Source of the DNA: Glandiceps talaboti | Lineage: Eukaryota; Hemichordata; Enteropneusta; Spengelidae | NCBI RefSeq assembly: GCF_964340395.1 | Contig: NC_135557.1 | Span: 9,645,460 to 9,707,959, forward strand | Reading direction: 5' to 3' | DNA: 62,500 nucleotides | Shown here: in pieces, positions 22,327 to 34,300 of the stretch | How positions within the stretch are numbered: position 1 is the first letter of the stretch | Layout: each line of letters opens with the position of its first letter | The notes under the pieces: generated by a model | Databases searched by the model: none | What the model was told of the DNA's origin: nothing | Seen by the model: only the letters and a program-made list of their open reading frames with translations | Made by a program: the position numbers and the translations under genes

Positions 22327-24910
22327 TCACATTGTCTCTCCTTCTTTCCTTACCTCCTTACATCTATCCCACCCCGTTTTACATGTTATCATGATAGAAC
22401 CAAATATGACCAAAGACGATCCTATCACATCATAGGGTACTACTGATATATCGGTTATAAATACTTGTAAAATAAAGGAAACAGGAATCGCCAAAAGCTG
22501 AATAATTGAAGCGACCGTAGCCCTCTCAAATTTCAGGCTTATAAGAGCACAGTACCTACAAATGAAACTAAATAATGCTACCAGTAAAACTGGTGCAAAT
22601 ATTGCATTCCATGACAAAAAGCCTACTGTCCACGAGTCAGCCTCCAGAATAAATATCATGATCATACTGAACAACAACACATGGATGTCTCCATAAAATA
22701 CCATAGTATTTGGAGAAACTTCCTTTAATGCTTGTGTCCGAGGCAAAATAAAATTACTCGAATGACCCAGAGCACATAGAACAACACAGACGTATCCTAG
22801 TGTCACGTTGCCAGCCCCTACAGGTGTTGTGTCAATAACTCCTTCATCAGATACTGTTCCATTTGTCAGAGCTTGGTCACCGAAGATGAAAGTCGGACGA
22901 GAGATTAGAAATACGCCAATGACGTTTATCACTGATCCAAAGGCATCGCATATAGTGAAGTGTTCCTTTAGGAATACCAAACCCCCAATCGCACACAGAA
23001 GAGGGAATAGTCCTAGATACACCGCCATTACATTTCCTATGGGTACATGGCGTAGGGCAATGTATATCAAGCTCTCAAAGACTCGTGCAATCCCAACACC
23101 GATCAGAAGAGTAGTTTGTTTAACATTCTTGTAAATTAGCTGATCTTGAGTGGCACACACTATGATACATATTACTATAATCAAGGTTACACGTACGAGA
23201 AATGTCAACTGGAATGGACGGGCTCCATACGACATTGCCATACTTGCACATAGGCCTATCAATGCGGTGAATATAGCTGAAAGCACGGCAAGGGAAACTC
23301 CTGCCACAGGTTTGAGCCACATCACATACGGTCTCACTGTGTTTGGTATTGAAGTGCAGCAATTCAAAACATTTGGTCTGTCGGTGGGTTCTGTTGAAAT
23401 TAAACGCTTAGCTTCTCCATTTTCCGTCATGTTTAGAATTAGAATATACCGCCACTGCTTGAAAAGATTAAAAGTATGTATATGTGTTCGTTCTCAACCT
23501 AGTGATAGCCACTATAATTTGCATCCAAATTAAGCAACTAACAAACCAAAATATAAAGGACAATACCATAATAAAATATTGCCTGAACAGACTGTCATAA
23601 TTTTATCATTCATGTTTGGACATATTCTTTTCTCTTCAAATTTTGAGCTGTTTTTTTACATACTGGTAAAACCATTTTATATATCTCCCAAGTCGTAAAC
23701 GCTCAAAGATGAGTACTGTAACCTGATGTAAGTAGGAAAGTCATTGAAGCTCGTATTAGTTGATTGTCATATGTTTTAGGACAATAACATTATGTTTTTT
23801 TACCATATCCTTCTAATTAACACAGTGGGTGGCCATATTGGATTGCGAAATAGCATGATATATTTAATCATTTTGACGTCTATTAGTAATGTTCTTTCCT
23901 TTCATTTGGACTGATAATTTGATTGAGTTTTCTTGAACAAAGTTGAAAAAATGGTTAATAATTTATTTCCGAGGCGCATTATATACATTTAACACTTTTT
24001 CCATCTTAAACCCCTCAGAACATGTCGATTGTTTATCTTTAGAGAAAATACTTCAGGTGAAAAATAACTCGCATTCAAACCAACTCGCATGAAACTTCAT
24101 AATGATAGAGCCATCGCGTAACAGTGACTACATGTTCACGTAGTGCAACTGGAAAAATGCCAACGACTACAAGTCGATAGAGCCGTTTTGCTGCTTTATC
24201 CCCCGATGACCTCGAAAATGGAATGTAAACTTGATATTAAATGTGCATGTACATAGTAGTAATTCATTTAAAACTTTCACGCTTTGGCAATATTACATGG
24301 TCGTGATGTTTGAAAGTAAATCATACTGTACCTCGAGCTGCGGTAACGACAATACACTTTTCGGTCACACAATTTCTGTATAACTGATGTTTACAAATTT
24401 AGCTTGTCTAGTAGTATAAATAGTGGTACATAGGTCAATGAAATGCTCAGAGTTTTTTAAATACAGTGTTGTTCACATTTATTGTACTTATATTTTAACA
24501 CATATAATCTACCTTTTGCTTGAATGGAACACAGCACTTTAATAACCATCACAGTTTGATAAAATCATATATTAAAACCCAAGAAACGATAATATTTTTC
24601 TCACAATTTACTATTTATTCTGTGTGCTTGTAATACAGATGCGAGTGTTTCAAATACAGACAGTGTTGATATCAGTTATATATTAAAGGAACTATGTTTC
24701 TGCGGTGTTACACAAAACATACGCACGGAATGAAGACGTCCTTGGTGTTGTTATTTCAATCAGTAATAATCCGGTTTTAACTTATATCACTACCAGAAAA
24801 GAAGGGACCTGAGAAAAAGAATCCAACACCAATGGGCAGAGAAGGAATATCTTAGACGTGAATTCGGGAATTTTTTGAATTTTTGAAGGAAAAAACCCCC
24901 AATTCGTGTG
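21840..24910. repeat. Segmental duplication, left copy (contains SLC35G copy B)
   Basis: About 3 kb matches 28308-31370 in the same orientation, including gene and both flanks. Left-edge words such as GAGAGATTAATACCGAGAAC-type sequence and CTTCATGTACTCTGCTGG, and right-edge words such as GATCCGGTTTTAACTTAT (or AAT for GAT), are shared. The right edge lies by the hairpin at 24828-24935. Confidence 0.85.
22327..23430 (-). CDS. SLC35G1-like transporter, copy B
   Basis: A single-exon gene of 367 residues, starting MTENGEAKRL in a good context (A at -3) and ending EVRKEGETM, five residues longer than A. It has the same two-EamA layout, VPIGNVMAVYLGLFPLLCAI, ISRPTFIFG and the interdomain sequons (NGT, NVT). 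By eye it differs from copy C at about 25 of 367 positions and from A at many more, so B and C are the most recent pair. Many B/C differences are conservative or in the N-terminal tail, consistent with both copies remaining under constraint. Confidence 0.9.
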   Translation of the reverse strand: MTENGEAKRLISTEPTDRPNVLNCCTSIPNTVRPYVMWLKPVAGVSLAVLSAIFTALIGLCASMAMSYGARPFQLTFLVRVTLIIVICIIVCATQDQLIYKNVKQTTLLIGVGIARVFESLIYIALRHVPIGNVMAVYLGLFPLLCAIGGLVFLKEHFTICDAFGSVINVIGVFLISRPTFIFGDQALTNGTVSDEGVIDTTPVGAGNVTLGYVCVVLCALGHSSNFILPRTQALKEVSPNTMVFYGDIHVLLFSMIMIFILEADSWTVGFLSWNAIFAPVLLVALFSFICRYCALISLKFERATVASIIQLLAIPVSFILQVFITDISVVPYDVIGSSLVIFGSIMITCKTGWDRCKEVRKEGETM

Positions 24911-24935
24911 AGATATTCCATCTCTGCCCATTGGT
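24828..24935. repeat. Hairpin-forming inverted repeat
   Basis: The left arm (24828-24867: ACCAATGGGCAGAGAAGG...) and right arm (24896-24935: ...CATCTCTGCCCATTGGT) are near-perfect complements of about 38-40 bp around a loop of about 28 bp. Copy C at 31317-31370 keeps only the left arm. Confidence 0.7.
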
Positions 24936-24942
24936 AATTTTG

Positions 24943-25168
<226 letters not shown>

Positions 25169-25170
<2 letters not shown>

Positions 25171-28100
25171 CTTCACATAAATCTCGGGGCTCGTCACTCA
25201 TACTTATGTGGTCTTGGGGACTCGGGTTCCAAATAAGCAGGCCAATGATAACAATGAGACTGATGTTCAATCAATACGACAATATAATTTAAATCTGAAT
25301 AAATAATATCAATAATAATCGCAAGTTGATTACAAAGTCGAAAGAGAAAATGTACTGGATTCCCTAATAAATTTAAGTACTCAAATAACAATAAATAGTA
25401 GATTCAAATATTATATTCAAGTAAATGGAGTTGATTCGGGTTGATGTGAAATTAAACGTAGATGTGATTGACTTGCATATGATTAATTACTTAGAAGAAA
25501 GATTGCTGAAGTTGGAATTAGTGAATACTTGATAATTACACTTAATATGTACAATTAACTGTTGAATAAATTGGTTGACATCAAATATTAGGGACGGCAA
25601 TCATTTGACTAATTAATTAAATATCATCTTCAAATATAGTAAATGTGTACAAAAAGGTCAAATATTACAACAATTCACACGCAATAAATCATTCTTAATT
25701 AAATTAAATAAATTACTTGGACTTCTAATATAATTTCAAATTAAAGAAAGTCTAAACAAACTATTGAAATCACTTGAATAGTGTGAAGAATTTGTACGCT
25801 AATTATAAGTATTAATACAAAATGTCGCTTCTATAATAATCTATTACACCAAAGGTAAACGAAAAGAGTTCGACAAAACAACACAAAGAAGTTCATTCAA
25901 GATGGCTGTCGCGAATCGCGTTAAATTATGCACAGACGAATAAGTAACTGGAGTAAATCCTCATGGTATAGTCCTAATCAAATGTCAAACACAATTATAC
26001 CGGAATGTACTTGAAACTGTTAGAAGTCAGTAGGCGTGAAACAGTTTTCAGCAACAGGCGACATGACAATTCGAACGGTAACAATGAGATAGTGTACGAC
26101 AATTCTTCAATGAAGTTCAATAAAATATGAGTTACACGCCTACACCAAGAAGTTCACAAAGATGAAAATTCTATGTACAGACGATAATGTCACGCACACA
26201 CAATGGACAACCATAAAACACTACGAGAACGAATAGACGACGGAGTCTTGTACATTACGTTGCACCAACGCTCAGTAGTGGTTTTTAGTTCCAAACGGTC
26301 TTGAATACTCCGGTCCCTGCAATAGTTTTTTACCGTTTCCCATGTACAATACAGTTCTGAAGCAATACATTTTAATTCCGAACAATGATATCCCAACGAC
26401 AACGGGTTGAGTCGTTGAATGAGTAAATTGGAAATATAAAGTTTTGTAGAGACTCGCGGTTACATTACGGCGGTTCCTGTGTGGACGACGTCTTCGAGAG
26501 ACTCGATTACATTACGACGATTCCTATTCGGACCACGTCTCCAGCTTCTTCCCAAGGAGTAGTATTCCGCTGGTGGACAACTTCATACCAGGTACTCCTT
26601 TACATTATGACGATTTCTGTGTGGACAACGTCTTCAGCTTCCTCCCAAGGAATTGTATTTAGCTGGTGGATGACTTTATACCATTACTACAGCAACATTA
26701 ATATTGACCATGGTGTATACGAAACTCTCACGTACTTACGACATAGAGCAACTGTCGACAAACTGCTTACATTTATCACTATTTGTTGTTGATGTATATT
26801 ACGGGACCATTGTAAAGTGACTGACTGCCGACGGAGAAGTGACACGTACAACACAGTACATCCTAAAGTCATGGACCTACAAGGAACTCTACAAGTGGAC
26901 AGCTCACAACTGATAGGTTGATAATGTAAGAATGCATAAACACCCAGTCCGTTAAATTACCCAGTTCATGAAATGGTCAACCTTATGCAAATGACAGTAT
27001 AGATTACGATCTAAAAGAGGCCAAATTAAATTTAAGAGTTTTGAAATGGGGTATTGATTATCGAAATTTAATTTATTAAAAACACAAGATACACTGAATT
27101 ATAATAAAATAAGAATTGCGAGGTGATGAATTTGTAAATACATGATAATATAGTTGTTTGATTATTATTCTTTAATGTGTGTGTCATGTAAAAGATGATC
27201 CATTCATGTACTGGACATATCTTACAATACCGACTTTATAACCTGGGCAAGACAATTGTTTATTTCATGAACTAGGTAAACCTACCAACTCATTTCATGA
27301 ATGGGGTAATTTCACAGATTGGGTGTAACATGTATATATCATCCTATGGCATTGGTAATAATAAGTTTGGTGAGTGTGTAGACATTGCCTTTCACACATT
27401 TAATTCAATGCATTTTTTTTCACTTTTTGTTCTGTTTGTATCAGTAGTCTACAGGGGTCTCAGATTGGCAGATATTTATGTTCTGAAATGAAGGAGATGA
27501 CATTAGTTAGACATCAGACTAAATGCCATTGATTCCACCTTTTATTCCACCTTTGAGGTGCAAAGCCATCTTCGGTCGCTTGTTGTATCGGAACAAATCC
27601 AGAAGGTCTAGCAGCTAGACTAAGCAGAATGCACATCGATAAGGGACAAGTTTCCCCGAAACTTAAAAATATTGGCGGCCATTTTGGATACAAAAAGGCA
27701 GATCATTTTGACATCTAATCAAAAGGTTTGTATGGCGATCATTCATTTGTTTTCCTGTATTTGAACTGACAACAAGTTTGAGTTTCATTGAACAAAGTCA
27801 TATAAAATATATAAATAGTTTATTTCCGATGCTCATTCTACGTCAACACGTGTTTCCATTCAGTTGAGGACAATATGCAAATAGCGAGATGAGTCAGTAT
27901 TATTAAACTAACCATATGTTTTATTTTTACCTCGTTTAATTTACAATCCAATATTGAAACATTTGTCATTTTCTGTAGCCGTCATTCTAGTGATACTTAT
28001 TTTATCGGATTTTAAATTATCGTGCAAAACGAAGACATAACAGTGTCACTTATTTTCCAATGGTGTAACATAATAATAATGTGCACACATTCTCAATATG

Positions 28101-28307
28101 TACAAGTGTCATACTATAAATAAAACATACAACTAAGTTATATAAATAAATGGTATAAAATAGACAAGTGTACATGTGTAATTGAGGTGACGTATGTTCA
28201 GAGTAATTTTTAATTCATCCCACTTATGCAAATTATAAACCCATTTAATTATACTTCAACATTTACAACTTTCACAAATAGACTGAATAGACGAGTATTA
28301 TAAAGAT
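25169..28307. other. Intergenic between the two duplicated blocks
   Basis: AT-rich, with no supported gene. It contains a tandem repeat (26458-26690) and, at about 27660-28307, flank sequence related to 17040-17960 and 36380-36900. The part from 25,169 to 26,900 is absent from the other array units and may be an insertion. Confidence 0.45.
26458..26690 (+). repeat. ~88-bp tandem repeat, 2.5 copies
   Basis: Two diverged units (about 26508-26595 and 26598-26684) share TTACATTACGACGATTCCT (or variants), GACAACGTCTTCAGCTTC, CCCAAGGA and GCTGGTGGA. A partial unit with TTACATTACGGCGGTTCCTG precedes them. Confidence 0.65.
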
Positions 28308-31300
28308 AGAGAGATTAATACCGAGAACGCTCTTTATGGTTTCGGTTCCTGATGCAAATTCGATAGTCATGACTTCATGTACTCTGCTGGTAAAAAATTA
28401 ATAAACAAACTTCATTATTAATTGTGTGCATACGATATGCCAAGAGACAAAGAAATATAATATTATGCTCCATGTATGGTCTCCGAAGACCGAGCACCGA
28501 TAGGAGATTGTTTACGCACACCTCACACAAAAAAAATATGTGCACACAGTCTTAGGCATGTATGTACAACTGTTTGTGAGTTGACTTATAGTGACACCGT
28601 GACAATTTATAAGTTTGCAGACAGTTCCATTGTGTAAAAAGTATCCCGTTAAATGGACAGTAATATGTTAAATAAAATTGAGAATATTGTCGAAAGAAAG
28701 GGGATGGGTATAACGATAAGTCATATGGTCTAATTGCTATTGTATGGGATACATAGTGAAAGAAATCAAATCAAGGAGTTTAATCATCAGATGTATTCAC
28801 ATTGTCTCTCCTTCTTTCCTTACCTCCTTACATCTATCCCATCCCGTTTTACATGTTATTATGATAGAACCAAATATGACCAAAGACGATCCTATTACAT
28901 CATAGGGTACTACTGATATATCGGTTATAAATACTTGTAAGATAAAGGAAACAGGAATCGCCAAGAGCTGAATAATTGAAGCGACCGTAGCCCTCTCAAA
29001 TTTCAGGCTTACAAGAGCACAGTACCTACAAATGAAACTAGATAATGCTACCAGTAAAACTGGTGCAACTATTGCATTCCATGACAAAGAGTCGACTGTC
29101 CACGCGTCAGCCTCCAGAATAAATGTCATGATCATACTGAACAACAACACATGGATGTCTCCATAAAATACCATAGTATTTGGAGAAACTTCCTTTAATG
29201 CTTGTGTCCGAGGCAAAATAAAATTACTCGAATGACCCAGAGCACATAGAACAACACAGACGTATCCTAGTGTCACGTTGCCAGCCCCTACAGGTGTTGT
29301 GTCAATAACTCCTTCATCAGATACTGTTCCATTTGTCAGAGCTTGGTCACCAAAGATGAAAGTCGGACGAGAGATTAGAAATACGCCAATGATGTTTATC
29401 ACTGATCCAAAGGCATCGCATATAGTGAAAGGTTCCTTTAGGAATACCAAACCCCCAATCGCACACAGAAGAGGGAATAGTCCTAGATACACCGCCATTA
29501 CATTTCCTATGGGTACATGGCGTAGGGCAATGTATATCATGCTCTCAAAGACTCGTGCAATCCCAACACCGATTAGAAGAGTAGTTTGTTTAACATTCTT
29601 GTAAATAAGCTGAACTTGAGTGGCACACACTATGATACATATTACTATAGTCAAGGTTACACGTACGAGAAATGTCAACTGGAATGGACGGGCTCCGTAC
29701 GACATTGCCATACTTGCAAAGAGGCCTATCAATGCGGTGAATACAGCTGAAAGCACCGCCAGAGAAACCCCTGCCACAGGTTTGAGCCACGTCACATATG
29801 GTCTCACTTTGCTTGTCCATGAAGTGCAGCAATTCAAAACATTTGGTCTGTCGATGGGTTCTGTAGAAAGTAAACGTTTTACTTCTCCATTTTCCGCCAT
29901 GTTTAGAATTAAGCAGAAACTGTTCCAGAATATACCTTCACTGCTTGAAAAGATTAAAAATATGACAGTCAAATACGTGTTCGTTCTCAACCTAGTGCTA
30001 GCCACTATAATTTGCATCCAAATGAGTCAACTAACGAACCAGAATATAACGAATAATACAATAGTAAAATATTGCCTGAACAGACTGTCATAATGTTATC
30101 ATTCTTGTTTGGACATGTTCTTTTTTCTTCAAATTTTGAGGGTGTTTTTTTTACATTCTGGTGAAACATTTATATACATCTGTCAAGTCGTAAACTCACT
30201 AAGATGAGTACTGTAACCTTATATATGTCAGAAAGTCACTAAAGGTAGTATCAGTTGATTGTCATAAATATGTTTTTAGGGCAATAATATTATTTTATTT
30301 TACCATATCCTTATTACACAGTAATGGGCGGTCATATTGGATTGCGAAATAGCATGGTATATTCAATCATTGACGAAGTCTATTGAAATGTTCTTTCCTT
30401 TTATTTGAAATGAGAATAGGATTGAGTTTTCTTGAACAATTCCCAAAAAACAAACTTTCCCAAAAAAAATTATTTCCGCACATTATATACATTTAACGCT
30501 ATTTCCAACTTAAACCCCTCAGAACATACCGATTGCTCACCCTTAGAGACAACGCTTCAGGTGAAAAGTAACCCGCACGTTCAAACCAGCTTGCAACCAG
30601 TGGCTACATGTACACGTAGTGCCACTAGAAAAATGCCAACGACTACAAGTTGGTAGAGCCGTTTTGCTGTTTTATCCCCCTGTGACCTCGAAAATGGAAT
30701 GCAAACTTGATATTGAATGTGCATGTACATACTAGTAATTCATTGGAAACATTCATGCATTGGCAATATCACATGGTCGTGATGATTGAAAGTGAATCAC
30801 ACTGTGCCCCGAGCTCCGGTAATGACAATATAATTTTCGGTCACACACTTTTTGTATATATATTGCAACAAATTAACCGATGTTTACAAATTTAGTTTGT
30901 CTCGTACTATAAGTAGTGATACATAGGTCAATGAAATGCTCAGAATTTTTAAATAGTGTTGTTCACATTTATTCTACATATATTTCAAAACATGAAATCT
31001 ACCCGTTGCTTGAATGGGATACATCACTTACTTAATAACTATTACAGTTTAATAAAAACATATATTAAAAACTCAAGAAACGATAATATTTTTCTAACAA
31101 TTTACTATTTATTACTATGTGTAATACAGATGCGAGTCTTTCAAATACAGACAGTGTTGATATCAGTTATGTATTAAAAGGAACTATGTTCTTGCGATGT
31201 TATACAAAACATACACACGAGATGAAAAAGTCCTTGATGTTGTTACTTCAATCAGTAACGATCCGGTTTTAACTTATTTCACCACCATAAAAGAAGGGAC

Positions 31301-31370
31301 ACGAGAAAGAGAATCCCATACACCAATGGGTATAGATGGAATATCTCAGACTGGAAGTTTTTGAATTTTT
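28308..31370. repeat. Segmental duplication, right copy (contains SLC35G copy C)
   Basis: Direct-orientation partner of 21840-24910. The match extends about 490 bp beyond the gene on its 3' side and about 1.4 kb on its 5' side, with scattered substitutions and small indels. Confidence 0.85.
28797..29900 (-). CDS. SLC35G1-like transporter, copy C
   Basis: A single-exon gene of 367 residues, starting MAENGEVKRL and ending EVRKEGETM. The frame is open for 39 more codons upstream (to 30017). I place the start at 29900 because it aligns with the starts of A, B and D, has A at -3, and the upstream extension has no counterpart in the other copies. It retains both EamA repeats and the interdomain sequons. 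The closest relative is copy B, about 93% identical by eye. Confidence 0.9.
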   Translation of the reverse strand: MAENGEVKRLLSTEPIDRPNVLNCCTSWTSKVRPYVTWLKPVAGVSLAVLSAVFTALIGLFASMAMSYGARPFQLTFLVRVTLTIVICIIVCATQVQLIYKNVKQTTLLIGVGIARVFESMIYIALRHVPIGNVMAVYLGLFPLLCAIGGLVFLKEPFTICDAFGSVINIIGVFLISRPTFIFGDQALTNGTVSDEGVIDTTPVGAGNVTLGYVCVVLCALGHSSNFILPRTQALKEVSPNTMVFYGDIHVLLFSMIMTFILEADAWTVDSLSWNAIVAPVLLVALSSFICRYCALVSLKFERATVASIIQLLAIPVSFILQVFITDISVVPYDVIGSSLVIFGSIIITCKTGWDRCKEVRKEGETM

Positions 31371-34300
31371 GAAAAACACTTTGTGTGACAAATTTGGAAT
31401 TCTCTTGTCTCATACTCACCACATTTACACATCCTCTGCTAAAGATTTACCCCGGTGAAAAGACATGGTCAAATATGACTTTTCGTATAGTAAACTAAAC
31501 TCGTGAAAAATACAGCCGGTTGAAAATACACCAAACTACAGACGAGGATATGAACAATAAGTTCCAAAGGTACGTTTTATTTATTGGTGTAGTACCTAAT
31601 GGAATATGCAATATCATGTCTAGTAGCTCAGATCTTTTCTTTCGATAAGGCGTAAAGGAACAGCAAATCTAAAATTTTGCGTTTACTGAAGGCATTCAGT
31701 TTACATCTGATATAAACATATTTCTGATCAATAATATAACATCAATTGAATGGTTACTATACAAAGTATTCGAGTTAATAAACTCAATTATTTTTATTCA
31801 AAACTATTGTCTAGTCTCTCACTCACGCCATTATGTCGTATGCATTGTCTACGTTTCTACTAGTATTGGTTGGAGTTACATTCAAGGGAACAACATGAAA
31901 AAACGTGTTCTCCGTTGTTACATTTGATTACGTTATTTCATCGAAGTTCTAAAATAAAACAGAATAAAGGACAATGTAGTATAAAATAAAGATGTTAAAT
32001 TCAGTGTCTGATGAATATCTTTTATGATATTTCAAAGGAACAATATGAATATATACATATTTAGTTTAGTTATTCAGCGTGAAGGCACTCTTACATTCAA
32101 TTACGCAACGAACTTCCTCTTGGTCAGTCATGAATAAAGGTTGAAAGTAACAGCAGAGACACATTCTAATTTACCACCAAACCCCAACCACCAACCCACC
32201 AGAAAAAAGTATCTTAAATCAAATTTTATTGCATTGTTAGCTATCATTCCACGTTTTTTTTCCTCATAGAAAATCTGACATTCAAATTCCCTAACGTAAA
32301 CAACATGGAATGTACCCTTCTACATCTTTTGTTATTTTTATACCCAAATAACCTTCAATGCTGGGAATAAGTAGTCACTTGCCAAATTGATGACTAAGTG
32401 TATCTCATTTTGACACCATTGCAAAGTGGGAAATTAATGAGCACTGATTAAATGCCTTTAACAATGATTAATTTATTATTTAACATAATATTTCTAAGGA
32501 ACATAGAGGGAGAACTGCGTACATAACAAATAACAAAAACGTTCTAAAGTAGCTGTCATATTGAATTTTTCCATTGCTCTAGATCTCAATTGGTCAAAAG
32601 CTGGGGTAAACATTCAAAAGGTTTCAAAAGGTGTTTTACTGAGTGATGTTTCTTTTCTATGTAATATTTACAGGAAGTCCAACTTATGTAACTTGTATGC
32701 TAATATTGAGAGGTAAATTTCACATTTTGTGTAGACCTAAACTGGGACTCTATATCCTGTGTAGAATATACCTGTCCAGGATTCAATAGTACATGTGTAG
32801 ATGCATATATATTAAAACCAGATGCCAGATCTGAAAAGGAATATTTTTCATGAGTGTATGTACACTTGATAACAAACCACACCAATACGCCGAAATTGGT
32901 CAAAAGGCAAAATAATTTGGCAAGGGTCATTCTATGCAATAAATGAATACCTTTATGTTTTTACCATACATGTACCCATGAATGTACATGGGGAAGGAAG
33001 CCATTGAGGCTTGTATAGACCCCTTACTGTTATGAGGTGTTATCAATATACACTTTTCCAGATGTAAACTGAATGTCTTCCGTAAGGTCAAAGTTTTGAG
33101 ATTGTCATTCCTACAGACAATTGTTGGAATACAACAGAACATATGTAATAAGTTATTTTTTCTCATTGATTGCTATTTGCTCATTGCTGTTAGTCATCTC
33201 CTGGCCAACCACAACATGTACTGTGACATTTGTTGAGAATGTAAAAAAAAAATAATAATAAGCGCATCGTCGTACCACTTTACACAACATTTCCTGACGA
33301 GAAAGTATTTTTTTCCTTTTTAGTGGCCTACAAAAATATGCCAATAATTTAATAAAACTAAAAGCTACATCAATAATATTTTCAGGGCAAGTGCGCTTTG
33401 GTATCGCAAATGCACGTATCAAATTATATTGAATTTGAAGTGTTCATTCTTCAGATATCCTAATTACCGTAAACCATTAATTATGTAATTTTCTCAGTAT
33501 ATGAAAATATCATGGGGAGGGTCATGTTTTACAACATGGGACAAAGGGGAGGGTCACTTTTTACGAATGGAGGATGAGGGGAGGGTCATGTATTTCTGAA
33601 CAGACCATGTTTGATTTGCTCTGGCCTTCCCCCTTGTAAATACTGAAGGCTCCCTAAACCAACCAGAGTATTCATAGTAACTGAAATAATTCATGGTTGG
33701 CATACATTTTTGAAAGAACAGCAATCAGCAACATCAAACAATACAGGAAATCAGATAAACCGGAAGCATCATACATAATATGCAAATGATATGCAAATAA
33801 AGAAGCCAGAATTTATAATGTTGTGATTAAAATGCAAAATTAAAGAACAGTCTACAAGTTTATAGTTTACCGGATGCCCATAAGTTCATTTATACAGATA
33901 TAAAGTAATCGTACATGTAACTCTTTTATGGCCAACTCATACATGACATAAAGGAACGTACACGAAAGAAATGTATAAGAATACACGCGGGCTCGATTCA
34001 TGGTTCGACTGCTGACTTCGTAATACCCAATTTATACCGGGGTGATGGCAATAGACAACACACACAAGCAAGTTGCAATGAATGAAAATATATTGATGTA
34101 ATACCAACCAGTGGAAAGACTCACTTCAAGAAAAAGTGATGAAGGGTGCTTCCATAAATGTGGAAACTCACAAAAAAAGTATATATCAACAAAACTGATT
34201 GTACCAGGTACTCAGACTAATAAAAAAATAATAAAATACTGGAAATGTGGAGCGTTTATCCAGTCAAAAAATAATTTAAAGCTACAAGAAAATAATTATC

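Noticed and set aside
29278-29604. Plus-strand 108-codon frames inside each SLC35G copy (also 19774, 22808 and 39810)
   Set aside because: They are antisense shadows of the conserved transporter coding sequence. Their conservation is explained by the minus-strand genes.
29901-30017. In-frame 39-codon N-terminal extension of SLC35G copy C
   Set aside because: Copies A, B and D start at the downstream ATG and the extension has no counterpart in them, so it is more likely 5' UTR.
32700-33422. Run of minus-strand open frames
   Set aside because: They lie in different frames without compatible splice sites and show no recognisable domain.
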